64,000 nucleotides of DNA from Lysobacterales bacterium (GCA_029935455.1 JAOZKI010000001.1:1-64000), one strand, 5' to 3'. Positions 17,619 through 28,617 are shown, counted from the stretch's first letter. Numbers and translations: made by a program. Notes: generated by a model from the sequence alone, not told the origin.

Positions 17619-17998
17619 TCCTTGATCTTCCAGTAGACCGGTTTCACGGGGTAGGCGGCGCGGTCACGTTCCGACAGCTCCAGTTGGCCATCGCCATCAT
17701 CATCCATGTAGTAATAGGGCAGACCTTTTTTCGGCACCACGCGCACCATGTAAACACGGCCTTCAAGGCTGTATTCCTCGATAATGTTGTCCTCATCATC
17801 GCGGCGGATTTCCACCGTCGGCTCAAGCCGGGAGCGCTCATCTTCCACCTTCGGCGGAATCGGCACATCAGGCTCACCCTTGGCGCTGCGGGCGTCTGCG
17901 TCTATGGGGGGAATGGGCGGTGGCGCGGCCGGATCTTTTTGCTGCGCCGTAGCGGGCACGGTCGCCATCAGCAGACCAAGAATCAGGTATTTGGGCAT
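17612..17998 (-). CDS. DUF2782 secreted protein with EF-hand-like loop
   Basis: This is a 128-residue exported protein with a signal peptide (MPKYLILGLLMATVPATAQ), a Pro-rich stretch, and a conserved C-terminal region that includes GRVYMVRVVPKKGLPYYYMD. It matches DUF2782, a family usually encoded beside polA, as here. The segment DDDGDGQLELSE places Asp at positions 1, 3 and 5, Gly at 6 and Glu at 12, which is the pattern of a calcium-binding EF-hand loop. Its function is unknown. The ATG at 17998 gives an intact signal peptide; earlier in-frame ATGs would add an unrelated N-terminus that overlaps polA. Confidence 0.8.
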   Translation of the reverse strand: MPKYLILGLLMATVPATAQQKDPAAPPPIPPIDADARSAKGEPDVPIPPKVEDERSRLEPTVEIRRDDEDNIIEEYSLEGRVYMVRVVPKKGLPYYYMDDDGDGQLELSERDRAAYPVKPVYWKIKEW

Positions 17999-18134
17999 GG
18001 TCAGGTTCCGCCTCATTGCAAACGCAGGACATTCCGGGCTCAAAGGGGCGACCAGCACACGGGCCGCTGTCCCCGAAGGCCATGTTTCAGTATTCTCAGC
18101 ATAACAGACCCGCCACCAATTTCCCGTTGCCCAC

Positions 18135-20816
18135 ATGACCGACAAGACGCAAACCCTGACGCTGGTAGATGGCTCCTCCTACCTCTACCGCGCCTTCCAT
18201 GCCCTGCCCAATCTGACCAATTCTGCCGGCGAGCCGACCGGCGCCCTGCTGGGGGTCGCCAACATGCTGCGGCGTCTTATGAAGGAAGCGGGCGATGGCT
18301 TGATCGGCGTGGTCTTCGACGCCAAGGGGCCGACCTTTCGCAATGAGCTGTTCGCCGAGTACAAGGCCAACCGCCCGCCCATGCCGGCAGAGCTGCGCAG
18401 CCAGGTCGACGCCATCTTTGAGCTGGTCGGGCTTATGGGGCTGCCCCTGATTCAGGTCGCCGGTGTGGAGGCCGATGATGTGATCGGCACCCTGGCACGT
18501 CAGGCTGAAGCGGCTGGCATGGACTGCCTGATTTCCACCGGCGACAAGGACATGGCACAGCTGGTCTCGCCCCGCATACGCTGCATGAACACCATGACCG
18601 ATACGCTCATGGATGAAGCCTATGTGCAAAAGAAATTTGGCGTACGGCCTGATCAGATCATCGATTATCTGGCCCTGACCGGCGACAAGGCTGACAATAT
18701 TCCCGGCGTGGAGAAATGCGGCCCGAAGACCGCGGCCAAATGGCTCGCCGCCTATGGGGATCTGGATGGCGTCATGGCCCATGCGGACGAGGTGGGCGGC
18801 AAGATCGGTGGCTATCTGCGCGAAGCACTGCCCCAGCTCCCCCTCTCACGGGACCTGGCCACGATCCGGGATGCACTGGAGTTGGAGGTAGCGCCGGCAG
18901 AACTAACCGTCACCCCCGGCGATGAAGCGGCCCTGCGCGCTTTTCTTGAACGCTATGAGTTCAGCAGCTGGCTGCAGGAACTGGGGACGCCCGAACAGGC
19001 GCCGGCGCCAGTTGACTATGAGGTCATCCTGACCCAGGAACAGCTCGATAGGTGGCTGGTAGCACTGGCAGCGGCGGAGCTGATTGCCGTGGATACGGAG
19101 ACCACGGCACTGGACCCCATGCAAGCCGAGCTGGTGGGTTTGAGCTTTGCCCTGGAGGCAGGCCGGGCTGCCTACCTGCCGCTGGCGCATGATTATCCAG
19201 GCGCCCCGCCTCAGCTGGCGCGCGATACGGTACTTGAGCAGCTGCGGCCGCTGCTGGAAGATCCGCAGCAAGCGCTGGTCGGTCAGCACTTCAAATATGA
19301 CATGAATGTCCTGTCCCGCTACGGCATCCACTGTCAGGGCGTGCGCTATGACACCATGCTGGAATCCTATGTCTTCAATGCCACCGGCACGCGCCACGAT
19401 ATGGATTCCCTGGCGCTGAAATATCTCGGCCGCCAGACCGTGCACTATGAAGACATCGCCGGCAAAGGCGCGAAGCAAATCCCCTTTAACCAGATTGATC
19501 TTGCGGAGGCAGCACCCTACGCGGCGGAGGATGCGGACATCACGCTGCAACTGCATGAACGCCTGTGGCCCGAGTTGTCCACGGACCCGGCGCTGCGCCG
19601 GGTCTTCGAAGAACTTGAGATGCCGCTGGTACCGGTGCTGGCGCGCATGGAACAGAAGGGTGTGTTGATTGACGGTGACATTTTGCAGCGTCAGAGCCAG
19701 GAACTGGCGGCAGAAATTCATGCGCTGCAGGAACAGGCCTACGCTGTGGCCGGACAGCCCTTCAATCTGGGCTCACCGAAACAGCTGCAGCAGATTCTGT
19801 TTGAACAGCTGGAGCTGCCCGTAATTCGCAAAACACCGAAAGGGCAGCCATCAACCGCAGAAGACGTACTGCAGGAACTGTCCGGCGATTACGAGCTGCC
19901 CCGATTGATTCTGGATTACCGCTCCCTGTCGAAGCTTAAAAGCACCTACACGGACAAGCTGCCAGCGGAAATCAATCCCCATACAGGGCGGGTGCACACT
20001 TCTTACCATCAGGCAGTCACTGCCACCGGCCGCCTGTCCTCCAGCGGCCCGAACCTGCAGAACATTCCCATTCGCACCGCCCAGGGACGGCGCATCCGCA
20101 AAGCCTTCGTCGCGCCACCCGGCATGGTAGTGCTGGCGGCGGACTACTCGCAGATTGAGCTGCGCATCATGGCGCACATCTCCGGTGATGAAGGACTGCT
20201 GCGGGCGTTCCGGGACGATATCGATGTGCATCGGGCCACCGCCGGCGAGGTTTTCGCCACCGCCTATGAAGACGTGGCCGACGCGCAGCGGCGCGCCGCC
20301 AAGGCCATTAACTTTGGCCTCATGTACGGCATGTCCGCCTTCGGCCTGGCGCGTCAACTGGACGTCAGCCGCGGCGAAGCGCAGGAGTACATGGATACCT
20401 ACTTCGCGCGCTATCCCGGTGTGCATGACTTTATGGAGCGGACGCGCGAGCAGGCCCGGGAACAGGGCTATGTGGAGACCCTGTTTGGGCGCCGTCTCTA
20501 CTTGCCCGATATCAAGGCCAGCAATATGCAGCGCCGGCAGGCAGCGGAGCGGGCCGCCATCAATGCCCCCATGCAGGGCACGGCCGCAGATATCATCAAA
20601 CGCGCCATGATCAGCGTAGACCGATGGTTACACGAGCAGCATGCGGATACGCATCTGACCATGCAGGTGCATGATGAACTGGTGCTGGATGTGCCGGCGG
20701 AGAAGCTCGACCTCATCAAGGCGGGCGTGTGCGAGCGCATGAGCCAGGCGGCGGAACTGGATGTACCGCTACTGGTGGAAGCAGGCCACGGACCCGATTG
20801 GGACGCAGCGCACTAG
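18135..20816 (+). CDS. polA: DNA polymerase I
   Basis: Pol I fills gaps and removes RNA primers during lagging-strand synthesis and repair. The 893-residue protein has all three domains. The 5' nuclease (residues 1 to about 290) has LVDGSSYLYRAFHALP and GVEADDVIGTLA. The proofreading 3'-5' exonuclease has Exo I in AVDTETTALDP and Exo III in YAAEDADITLQ, so it looks active. The polymerase has motif A VLAADYSQIELRIMAHIS, motif B AKAINFGLMYGMSAFGLA and motif C MQVHDELVLDV. It is divergent from DUF2782 and ends four bases before the stop of the convergent hemF gene. Confidence 0.97.
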   Translation: MTDKTQTLTLVDGSSYLYRAFHALPNLTNSAGEPTGALLGVANMLRRLMKEAGDGLIGVVFDAKGPTFRNELFAEYKANRPPMPAELRSQVDAIFELVGLMGLPLIQVAGVEADDVIGTLARQAEAAGMDCLISTGDKDMAQLVSPRIRCMNTMTDTLMDEAYVQKKFGVRPDQIIDYLALTGDKADNIPGVEKCGPKTAAKWLAAYGDLDGVMAHADEVGGKIGGYLREALPQLPLSRDLATIRDALELEVAPAELTVTPGDEAALRAFLERYEFSSWLQELGTPEQAPAPVDYEVILTQEQLDRWLVALAAAELIAVDTETTALDPMQAELVGLSFALEAGRAAYLPLAHDYPGAPPQLARDTVLEQLRPLLEDPQQALVGQHFKYDMNVLSRYGIHCQGVRYDTMLESYVFNATGTRHDMDSLALKYLGRQTVHYEDIAGKGAKQIPFNQIDLAEAAPYAAEDADITLQLHERLWPELSTDPALRRVFEELEMPLVPVLARMEQKGVLIDGDILQRQSQELAAEIHALQEQAYAVAGQPFNLGSPKQLQQILFEQLELPVIRKTPKGQPSTAEDVLQELSGDYELPRLILDYRSLSKLKSTYTDKLPAEINPHTGRVHTSYHQAVTATGRLSSSGPNLQNIPIRTAQGRRIRKAFVAPPGMVVLAADYSQIELRIMAHISGDEGLLRAFRDDIDVHRATAGEVFATAYEDVADAQRRAAKAINFGLMYGMSAFGLARQLDVSRGEAQEYMDTYFARYPGVHDFMERTREQAREQGYVETLFGRRLYLPDIKASNMQRRQAAERAAINAPMQGTAADIIKRAMISVDRWLHEQHADTHLTMQVHDELVLDVPAEKLDLIKAGVCERMSQAAELDVPLLVEAGHGPDWDAAH

Positions 20817-20820
20817 GCGG

Positions 20821-22304
<1,484 letters not shown>

Positions 22305-22307
22305 GGC

Positions 22308-24722
22308 CTAGCCTCCGGCGGCTGCCGCAGAGGCTTTGGCAGTCGCCTTTTTCTTGCTGGTCTTCTTCTTACTGGTCTTTTTCTTGCTGGCAGCGCGCTT
22401 GCGCGTGGCCTTTTTCTTGGCGGTCTTCTTGCGCCCGCGCTTTTTCTTCTCCGGGGCCGCGGCCAACAGCGCTTCACATTCTTCCTGACCGTAGCTCAGC
22501 GGATCACGGTCTTTGGGAATGCGGGCGTTCTTATTGCCGTCGGTGATAAACGGACCCCAGCGACCTTTGAGAATCTGGATATCCGTGCCTTCGAACTCGC
22601 GGATGATTTTATCCAGATCCGCCTGAATTTTGGCCGCGATCAACTCCTTGGCCTGGTCCAGCGTTACCTCATGCGGATCAATGTCCTTGAGCGATACAAA
22701 CTTGCTGCCATAGCGGATGTAGGGCCCGAAGCGGCCGATGCCGGCGGCAATCGTCTCGCCCTCATCCGTTTCACCCAGCGCGCGTGGCAGCTTGAACAGT
22801 TCCAGTGCCTCATCAAGCTCAATGGTCTCCAGACTCTGACCCGGTCGCAGGCCGGCGAAGACGGGTTTCTCCTCGTCATCGCGGGTACCAATCATGGCCA
22901 TGGGTCCGTAACGGCCCAGGCGGACGGAAATCGGCCGGCCGGACTTGGGGTCCGTGCCCAGAACCCGCGTCTGACGGGCTTCATCACGGTCAACGGTTTC
23001 CGCTTTTTCTTCGACCAGGTTGATAAAAGGCGTCCAGAACTGCTCCAGCAGCGGCACCCAATCCCGTTCGCCGCGCGACACCTCATCCAACTCGTCTTCC
23101 AGCCGGGCCGTGAACTCATAGTCCACATAATCGGCGAAGTGGCGCTCCAAAAAGCGCTCCACCACGCGCCCCGTATCGGTAGGGATCAATCGACGCGCAT
23201 CAACTTCTACGTAGTAGCGATTTTTCAGCGTCTGAATGATGCTCGCGTAGGTGGAAGGCCGGCCAATGCCATAATCCTCCAGCGCCTTCACCAGCGTCGC
23301 CTCAGAATAGCGCGGGGGCGGCTCCGTGAAATGCTGACCTGCACGCACATCCACCAGGGTCACCCGGTCGCCCTCTTTCAGGGGCGGCAGGCGCACTTCC
23401 TTATCCGCATCTTCCTTGCCCTGAGGCTGTGCTTCCTCGTAGGCGGCAAGAAACCCGGGGAAGGTCACCACGGAGCCATTGGCGCGGAAGGTGCCGGGGC
23501 CGCAATCGAACTCCACGGCCACCTGATCCAGCCGCGCCGGCACCATCTGCGACGCCACCGTGCGCCGCCAGATCAGCTCGTAGAGCCGTGCCTGATCATC
23601 GGCCAGATAGGCCCGCGCCCGAGCGGGAGTCAGGGCGGCGCTGGTGGGGCGAATGGCCTCGTGCGCCTCCTGGGCGTTTTTGGACTTGTTCTTGTAGTGG
23701 TTCGGTGCCTCCGGCAGATGGTCAGCTCCGAACTGCTGCTTGATCTGCGCGCGCAGATCGCTCAGCGCGTCGTTGGACAGGGTCACCGAATCGGTACGCA
23801 TATAGGTGATCAGGCCCTGGTTCTCACCGTCTATTTCGACGCCTTCGTAAAGCTGTTGGGCCGCGCGCATGGTGCGCTGGGCCGAAAAGCCCAGCTTGCG
23901 CGACGCGTCCATCTGCAGCGTTGAGGTAATGAACGGCGGAGCCGGGCGCCGTTGGCGCTGGCTCTTTTTGACGCGATCCACGCGCAGTTTGCCCTGGGCA
24001 TGCTCCAGCAGCGCCTCGCGCACAGCGCTGGCGCGGGCCTCATTATCGATATCGAACTTGCGGAATGTGTCCCCATCCAGCAGCGCGAGACGGCCGGTAA
24101 AAGCTTTGTCTTCCTTCTTCAGATCCGCCTCGATAGACCAGTATTCCTGCGGCTTGAAACGTTCACGCTCACGCTCACGCTCCACTACCAGGCGCAGGGC
24201 CGGGCTTTGTACGCGCCCCGCGGACAAGCCGGTCTTGATCTTGCGCCATAGCAGCGGCGACAGGTTGTAGCCCACCAGATAATCGAGTGCCCGTCGCGCC
24301 TGTTGCGCGTTAACGAGGTTCATGGACAGCTCGCGGGGACTGGCAACGGCCGCGCGGATGGCCTTGGGCGTAATCTCGGAGAACTCGACCCGGTAGTAGT
24401 GCTTACCGTCCACCAGCCCGTTTTCGGCCAGCACCTCATAGACATGCCAGGAGATGGCCTCTCCTTCGCGGTCAAGGTCCGTAGCCAGATAGACGTTTTC
24501 AGCCTTTTTGGCAGCCCGAATGATCTTGTTGACGTGCTTCTCGCTGTCGGGCGAGAGCTCGTACTGCATGGCAAAGCCGTTGTCCGTATCAACCGCGTCC
24601 TCCCGGCCGGACAGATCGCGGATGTGCCCGTAGGAAGCGAGCACGACGAAGTCGTCGCCCAGGTAGCGATTGATGGTTGTCGCCTTGGCCGGCGACTCAA
24701 CAATGAGAAGGTTTTTTGCCAT
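22308..24722 (-). CDS. topA: DNA topoisomerase I
   Basis: TopA relaxes negative supercoils as a type IA enzyme. The 804-residue protein starts with the TOPRIM motif NLLIVESPAKATTI and has TDLDREGEAISWH. The catalytic Tyr is in QGLITYMRTDSV at residue 307. The C-terminal part has repeats such as GRFGPYIRYGSKFVSLKD and GRWGPFITDGNKNARIPKD instead of the CxxC zinc fingers of E. coli TopA. It ends in a Lys/Ala/Thr-rich tail of about 45 residues with repeated KKKTS units (coding 22308-22450), a likely DNA-binding extension. tsaC follows after three bases. Confidence 0.96.
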   Translation of the reverse strand: MAKNLLIVESPAKATTINRYLGDDFVVLASYGHIRDLSGREDAVDTDNGFAMQYELSPDSEKHVNKIIRAAKKAENVYLATDLDREGEAISWHVYEVLAENGLVDGKHYYRVEFSEITPKAIRAAVASPRELSMNLVNAQQARRALDYLVGYNLSPLLWRKIKTGLSAGRVQSPALRLVVERERERERFKPQEYWSIEADLKKEDKAFTGRLALLDGDTFRKFDIDNEARASAVREALLEHAQGKLRVDRVKKSQRQRRPAPPFITSTLQMDASRKLGFSAQRTMRAAQQLYEGVEIDGENQGLITYMRTDSVTLSNDALSDLRAQIKQQFGADHLPEAPNHYKNKSKNAQEAHEAIRPTSAALTPARARAYLADDQARLYELIWRRTVASQMVPARLDQVAVEFDCGPGTFRANGSVVTFPGFLAAYEEAQPQGKEDADKEVRLPPLKEGDRVTLVDVRAGQHFTEPPPRYSEATLVKALEDYGIGRPSTYASIIQTLKNRYYVEVDARRLIPTDTGRVVERFLERHFADYVDYEFTARLEDELDEVSRGERDWVPLLEQFWTPFINLVEEKAETVDRDEARQTRVLGTDPKSGRPISVRLGRYGPMAMIGTRDDEEKPVFAGLRPGQSLETIELDEALELFKLPRALGETDEGETIAAGIGRFGPYIRYGSKFVSLKDIDPHEVTLDQAKELIAAKIQADLDKIIREFEGTDIQILKGRWGPFITDGNKNARIPKDRDPLSYGQEECEALLAAAPEKKKRGRKKTAKKKATRKRAASKKKTSKKKTSKKKATAKASAAAAGG

Positions 24723-24872
24723 TCCAATCCGAGCAGTCAGGGCCGCGGGCGGGCTCAGACCAGCGCGGCAGAATCAGTTCGCCCCAGCGAACCACGAATT
24801 CAGGAAAGCGGAGGTGAAGCCACCCTGGCCGATCCTGTCGGCCAAGCGGCGAACCTCTTGGACGCCTTTTTA

Positions 24873-25349
24873 TTAGTGCCGATATTCCTGTTCGCTGTCA
24901 AACATGAAGTCTTCCATCCAGGCATAGTTGGCTTCCTGACCCGGCTGATTGAACAGCACCATCAGTACCACCCACTTCATGTCTTCCAGGGTGATTTCTT
25001 CTGCATCCAGCGCCATCAGACGGTCGAGCACCAGCTCACGACGCTGCGCGTCGAGAATACCGATGTTCTCCAGATACATGATGAAATCGCGGCATTCCAG
25101 GTCGAGACGGTTCACCTCCGAGGCGACGTACACCCGAATGGGCCGATCGGCCAGGGGGATGACCTCAGGCTGGTGACGTTGCTCGGCAAGACCGTCCAGC
25201 CAGCGAAAGGCTTTGTCGATCTCGGCGTTGGTAAAGCCCGCCTCGTGCAGGTTTGCCTCCATGTCGGCCCGGTCTGGCTCTTGCTCAGGCTCGTCATAGA
25301 AGTACTTCTCGAACAAAAACATCAAAACGTCGAGTACGTTTTCTTTCAT
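24873..25349 (-). CDS. smg: Smg / DUF494 family protein
   Basis: This 158-residue acidic protein of the Smg (DUF494) family starts MKENVLDVLMFLFEKYFYD. It contains the family's LECRDFIMYLENIGILDAQRRELVLDRLMALDAEEI core and the LEDMKWVVLMVLFNQPGQE tail. The family is restricted to proteobacteria, usually lies between topA and dprA as here, and has no proven function. The 150 bases between it and topA hold no recognisable gene; the zinc-finger gene often found near this locus is not seen. Confidence 0.93.
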   Translation of the reverse strand: MKENVLDVLMFLFEKYFYDEPEQEPDRADMEANLHEAGFTNAEIDKAFRWLDGLAEQRHQPEVIPLADRPIRVYVASEVNRLDLECRDFIMYLENIGILDAQRRELVLDRLMALDAEEITLEDMKWVVLMVLFNQPGQEANYAWMEDFMFDSEQEYRH

Positions 25350-25518
25350 TATTTACCTCTGGTCTTTCAGGTATCCGTCAACGACCCGGACCACCTGTCC
25401 TCTCAGCTCCAGAACCCTGAGCATCTAACAGAATCTGCACAGGGTCAATGAAAAATGAAAAACCGTTGTCTTCTTCATCAACCCACGGCCCTTTTAGATG
25501 CGTCCGTGCTGTGCTGAT
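25350..25518. other. Gap between smg and dprA
   Basis: This 169-base gap separates dprA from smg on the minus strand. It is locally richer in A and T than its flanks. I see no open reading frame, strong hairpin with a T-tract, or tRNA-like fold in it. It could hold the smg promoter, but no convincing -35/-10 pair was found. Confidence 0.4.
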
Positions 25519-26664
25519 TCAAGCCTTCGGGGGCGCATCGCTGGTTCGCAGCACGTGACCGCCGGCAAGGCTCTGGACCAGTCCATGGAGCTCCAACATC
25601 AGCAACATGGAGGACAGACTGCGGGCAGAAAGGCCCGTGCGTTCGAGCAGTCGCTCTTGGCTCACCGGGTCATAGCCCAAGGCGTCCCAGAGGCGGGCAT
25701 AATCCGGATCCTGCAACAGTTCCGCTTCTGTCGATGCGGCCGCCCTCTCGGACGCATCATCTGCTGCCGCGATGCGACGGGTCAGCGCCGCAGCCAACTC
25801 ACTCGCCAGCGGCGCCAGTTCGGCACCGATTTCAGCGGTTGTCTCCACCAGGCGCGCGCCTTGTTTGATCAGCCGGTGGCAACCCTTGGCGAGCGGATTG
25901 TGCAAAGAACCGGGGAGCGCGAAAACCTCGCGACCCTGCTCACCAGCCAGCCGGGCGGTAATCAGGGAGCCGCTGGCGAGCGCCGCCTCCACCACCAGCA
26001 CGCCAAGTGCCAGCCCTGAGATAATGCGGTTTCGGCGTGGAAAATTGGCGCGTCGTGGCGGCGTGCCAGGGGGGAACTCGCTGACAACGGCGCCTGCTTC
26101 GGCAATCGTCTCCACGAGGCGCTCATGCTGAGCCGGATAGACCTGATCCGGCCCGCAGCCAAGTACGGCGATGGTGACCCCACCGGCGGCCAGCGCTCCG
26201 CGATGGGCCGCCGCATCAATACCCGCTGCCAGACCGCTGGTTATGGCCAGCCCGGCCCTGGCCAGGCTGGCGGCAAAATCACCGGCATGCTCTCGCCCGG
26301 CCGCCGTGGGATTGCGGCTGCCCACAACGGCCAGCTGTGGCAACCAGAGGCTGGTAGGATCGCCCCGCACGAAGAGCACCGGCGGCGGATCTGAAATGCG
26401 TCGCAATAGCGGCGGATAATCTTCATGGTCAATCGCGACCAGGTGCGCGCCGGAGGCCGAGAGCCAGGCACGATCCTGTTCCAGCAAACCCGGATCGGGC
26501 TGCTTGAGCGCGCGTATGGTCGCCTCGCCCAATCCCAAGGCGGCCAGCTCCGCCGCGGACAGGGCCAGCAGCGCATCAATGCCCGTCACGGTGGGCAGCA
26601 GTTCCAGCAAGCGCTGCCCATCCAGAGCTGGCGCGCGCGCGACTTTTAGCCAGGCCTCATGCAT
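25519..26664 (-). CDS. dprA: DNA processing protein DprA
   Basis: DprA loads RecA on incoming single-stranded DNA during natural transformation. The 381-residue protein has an N-terminal helix-hairpin-like region (TGIDALLALSAAELAALGL), then the Rossmann-like core with VVGSRNPTAAGREHAG, ITSGLAAGIDAAAHRGAL, VLGCGPDQVYPAQH and FPRRNRIISGLALGVLVVEA. A C-terminal winged-helix segment (QERLLERTGLSARSLSSML) ends the protein. All domains look intact. The gene lies in the topA-smg-dprA-LysM order of gammaproteobacteria. Competence cannot be inferred from dprA alone. Confidence 0.95.
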   Translation of the reverse strand: MHEAWLKVARAPALDGQRLLELLPTVTGIDALLALSAAELAALGLGEATIRALKQPDPGLLEQDRAWLSASGAHLVAIDHEDYPPLLRRISDPPPVLFVRGDPTSLWLPQLAVVGSRNPTAAGREHAGDFAASLARAGLAITSGLAAGIDAAAHRGALAAGGVTIAVLGCGPDQVYPAQHERLVETIAEAGAVVSEFPPGTPPRRANFPRRNRIISGLALGVLVVEAALASGSLITARLAGEQGREVFALPGSLHNPLAKGCHRLIKQGARLVETTAEIGAELAPLASELAAALTRRIAAADDASERAAASTEAELLQDPDYARLWDALGYDPVSQERLLERTGLSARSLSSMLLMLELHGLVQSLAGGHVLRTSDAPPKA

Positions 26665-26715
26665 AACATCTCATCCGGCCAAGCGGCCCGTGCCCGCCTC
26701 CCCTGTTCAGAAGGC

Positions 26716-26745
26716 AAAAAAAAGGGTGCACTCGGCACCCTTTTC
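26716..26745 (-). terminator. Rho-independent terminator after the LysM gene
   Basis: A 10-base perfect stem (AAAAGGGTGC / GCACCCTTTT) with a five-base loop lies 17 bases after the LysM gene stop. Read on the minus strand it ends in eight T residues. It should end the LysM transcript and separate it from dprA. Confidence 0.85.
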
Positions 26746-26761
26746 TGGTGAATGCTGCCTT

Positions 26762-27958
26762 TTACAGCGTTTCACTCGGATGCTTGAGCACATCGAACTC
26801 ACGAACCGGCCGCTGGCCGTCCATGATTAGCGCGTAGCTGACCTCATCAAAAACGCGGAACACCATAATGTGGCCGCCAAACTCATCCGGCAAGGTGACT
26901 TTGTCACCATTCCACGTGCGCGCATCTGCCAGGCTGCCTGCAGGATATTTGACACGGTCGCGAATGAGATCACCCTCACGGAAGGTAGAAAACACGTGAC
27001 CCGGCTGCACACCCTGGCGGCTACCGCCGGAAATCGAGACCATCTTCAGGTGCCCGACGAGCCGGTTGTCGCCCTGCACAGCCAGCACACGCATGCCCTC
27101 CGGCACGGAGGCCATGGCTCGCGGCTGGTACTCGGACTCATAACCGATATCATCCAGAGGCACCACGAAGTCGCCCTCACGAACAGTATCCTGGGCACTG
27201 CCAATGGTCAGAATGGCCGGGTCGCCTTTTTTGGCCAGCATGCCCACCGCCACCTGATACAGCTCAAAACCCACCACTTCACCGTAGTTCTGCGGCTTGA
27301 GATTGCCGGCACGCTCCCACCAGGTAGGATGCCATTCCTTCGTGTAGGGCGCATGCAGTCCATAACCCGGCTCCACCGCACGGCGTACTTCTCCATCCTT
27401 GCGGTAGTAGACGCTGCCGAGACGCACCACGGCAAAAAACTCGCCTTCCTCACCGCTGATATTGCGCACATAGGCATTGTCCTCGACGGCAGCGTTCAGA
27501 CGACGCTCTGCGTTGGCCACCACGTATGGCAGCGCGTCCAGGGCCTCCTGGCTTTCCACCAGGCGCATATTGCGGATCAGACCATCAATTTCCGCGTGCG
27601 CAATGGGCGGAATCGGCTGGCGACTGGTGGCCCGCGCGCCCGGTGACAGGCGCACCGTGGGCTTGCCACGGTCGACCATTAAACGCGGCTGACCATCGAT
27701 ATACACCAGGGAAACGCGATCGCCCGGGTAGATCAAATGCGGATTCTCAATCTGTTGATTTGCGTGCCAAATGGCAGGCCACTGCCAGGGATGCTCGAGA
27801 AAACGCCCCGAAATATCCCACAGTGTGTCCCCCTCGACTACAATGTACTCATCCGGATGGCCGTCGCGCAGAGACACGTCCTGCGCCGCAGCAAAACTGC
27901 ATAGAAAAGCCGATAGGATGAAACCCAATAGTTTCGTTTTCACTGTCCTTTTCCCCAT
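26762..27958 (-). CDS. LysM domain-containing exported protein
   Basis: This 398-residue protein has a signal peptide (FILSAFLCSFAAAQ) and a LysM peptidoglycan-binding domain at about residues 37-90 (IVVEGDTLWDISGRFLEHPW through NPHLIYPGDRVSL). The rest of about 300 residues has no catalytic motif I recognise. It is the conserved LysM protein encoded opposite def in Pseudomonas and relatives, with no established function. It probably binds the cell wall in the periplasm. It has its own terminator and is divergent from def-fmt-rsmB. Confidence 0.9.
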   Translation of the reverse strand: MGKRTVKTKLLGFILSAFLCSFAAAQDVSLRDGHPDEYIVVEGDTLWDISGRFLEHPWQWPAIWHANQQIENPHLIYPGDRVSLVYIDGQPRLMVDRGKPTVRLSPGARATSRQPIPPIAHAEIDGLIRNMRLVESQEALDALPYVVANAERRLNAAVEDNAYVRNISGEEGEFFAVVRLGSVYYRKDGEVRRAVEPGYGLHAPYTKEWHPTWWERAGNLKPQNYGEVVGFELYQVAVGMLAKKGDPAILTIGSAQDTVREGDFVVPLDDIGYESEYQPRAMASVPEGMRVLAVQGDNRLVGHLKMVSISGGSRQGVQPGHVFSTFREGDLIRDRVKYPAGSLADARTWNGDKVTLPDEFGGHIMVFRVFDEVSYALIMDGQRPVREFDVLKHPSETL

Positions 27959-28006
27959 TAAAACTGGCTTCCAGCCAGACTGGCCTGCAGGCCGTTGTTG
28001 GTATAG

Positions 28007-28044
28007 CGAACAAAGTTCGACTCAAGTTATCATAATTAAACTTG
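28007..28044. promoter_or_regulatory. Two inverted repeats between the LysM gene and def
   Basis: The 125-base divergent region is AT-rich. It holds a short palindrome, CGAACAAAGTTCG (28007-28019), and a separate inverted repeat, CAAGTT-10 bases-AACTTG (28023-28044). They could be operators or part of overlapping promoters, but I see no clear -35/-10 pair that fixes either start. Chance occurrence is possible. Confidence 0.25.
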
Positions 28045-28083
28045 TAAAAAAGTTCACCTAAATTGTTTACGTGGAACGGTTTT

Positions 28084-28617
28084 ATGGCATTACGCGAAAT
28101 TCTCGAGTTTCCTGACCCGCGGTTGCGAACCGTAGCCGACACTGTGGAAACCTTTGATGAGACCCTGGCAAAGCTCGTTGAGGACCTCTACGAAACCATG
28201 TACGAGGAACAGGGTATCGGGCTGGCGGCGACCCAGATTAACGTGCATCAGCGCGTGCTGGTGATGGACACCAGTGAGCAGCGTAATCAGCCCCGCGCCT
28301 TCATCAATCCGGAAATCATCCAGCAGGAGGGCAGCCAAACCTATGAGGAAGGCTGCCTGTCTGTACCTGGCATCTATGCCAAGGTGGAGCGTGCAGAGAC
28401 CATTACGGTGCGCGCCCAGCGCGCCGATGGCAGCCACTTCGAAACGCAGTTGGACGGCCTTGATGCGGTCTGCCTGCAGCACGAAATGGACCATCTCGCG
28501 GGCAAAATGTTTGTGGACTATCTGTCGCCACTTAAGCGCAATATGGTGCGCAAGCGTTTGGCGAAAAACCGACGCCATGCGCGCCAGGAAGAGCCGCAGC
28601 CAACGGCGGCCGAATGA
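28084..28617 (+). CDS. def: Peptide deformylase
   Basis: Def removes the formyl group from the N-terminal Met of new proteins. The 177-residue protein starts MALREILEFPDPRLRTVAD. It has the three metal and catalytic motifs: GIGLAATQI, EEGCLSVPG with the metal Cys, and QHEMDHLAGKMF with the HExxH Glu. An in-frame ATG at 28063 would add seven residues, but the family normally starts at MA-x-R. It overlaps fmt by four bases, so the two genes for the formyl-Met cycle are coupled. Confidence 0.97.
   Translation: MALREILEFPDPRLRTVADTVETFDETLAKLVEDLYETMYEEQGIGLAATQINVHQRVLVMDTSEQRNQPRAFINPEIIQQEGSQTYEEGCLSVPGIYAKVERAETITVRAQRADGSHFETQLDGLDAVCLQHEMDHLAGKMFVDYLSPLKRNMVRKRLAKNRRHARQEEPQPTAAE

Noticed and set aside
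22308-22450. Short direct repeats that look like a tandem array
   Set aside because: They are the codons of the lysine-rich KKKTS-type tail of TopA, not a CRISPR or an intergenic repeat.
24723-24872. Possible zinc-finger gene between topA and smg, as found in some relatives
   Set aside because: No frame in this 150-base gap encodes paired CxxC motifs.
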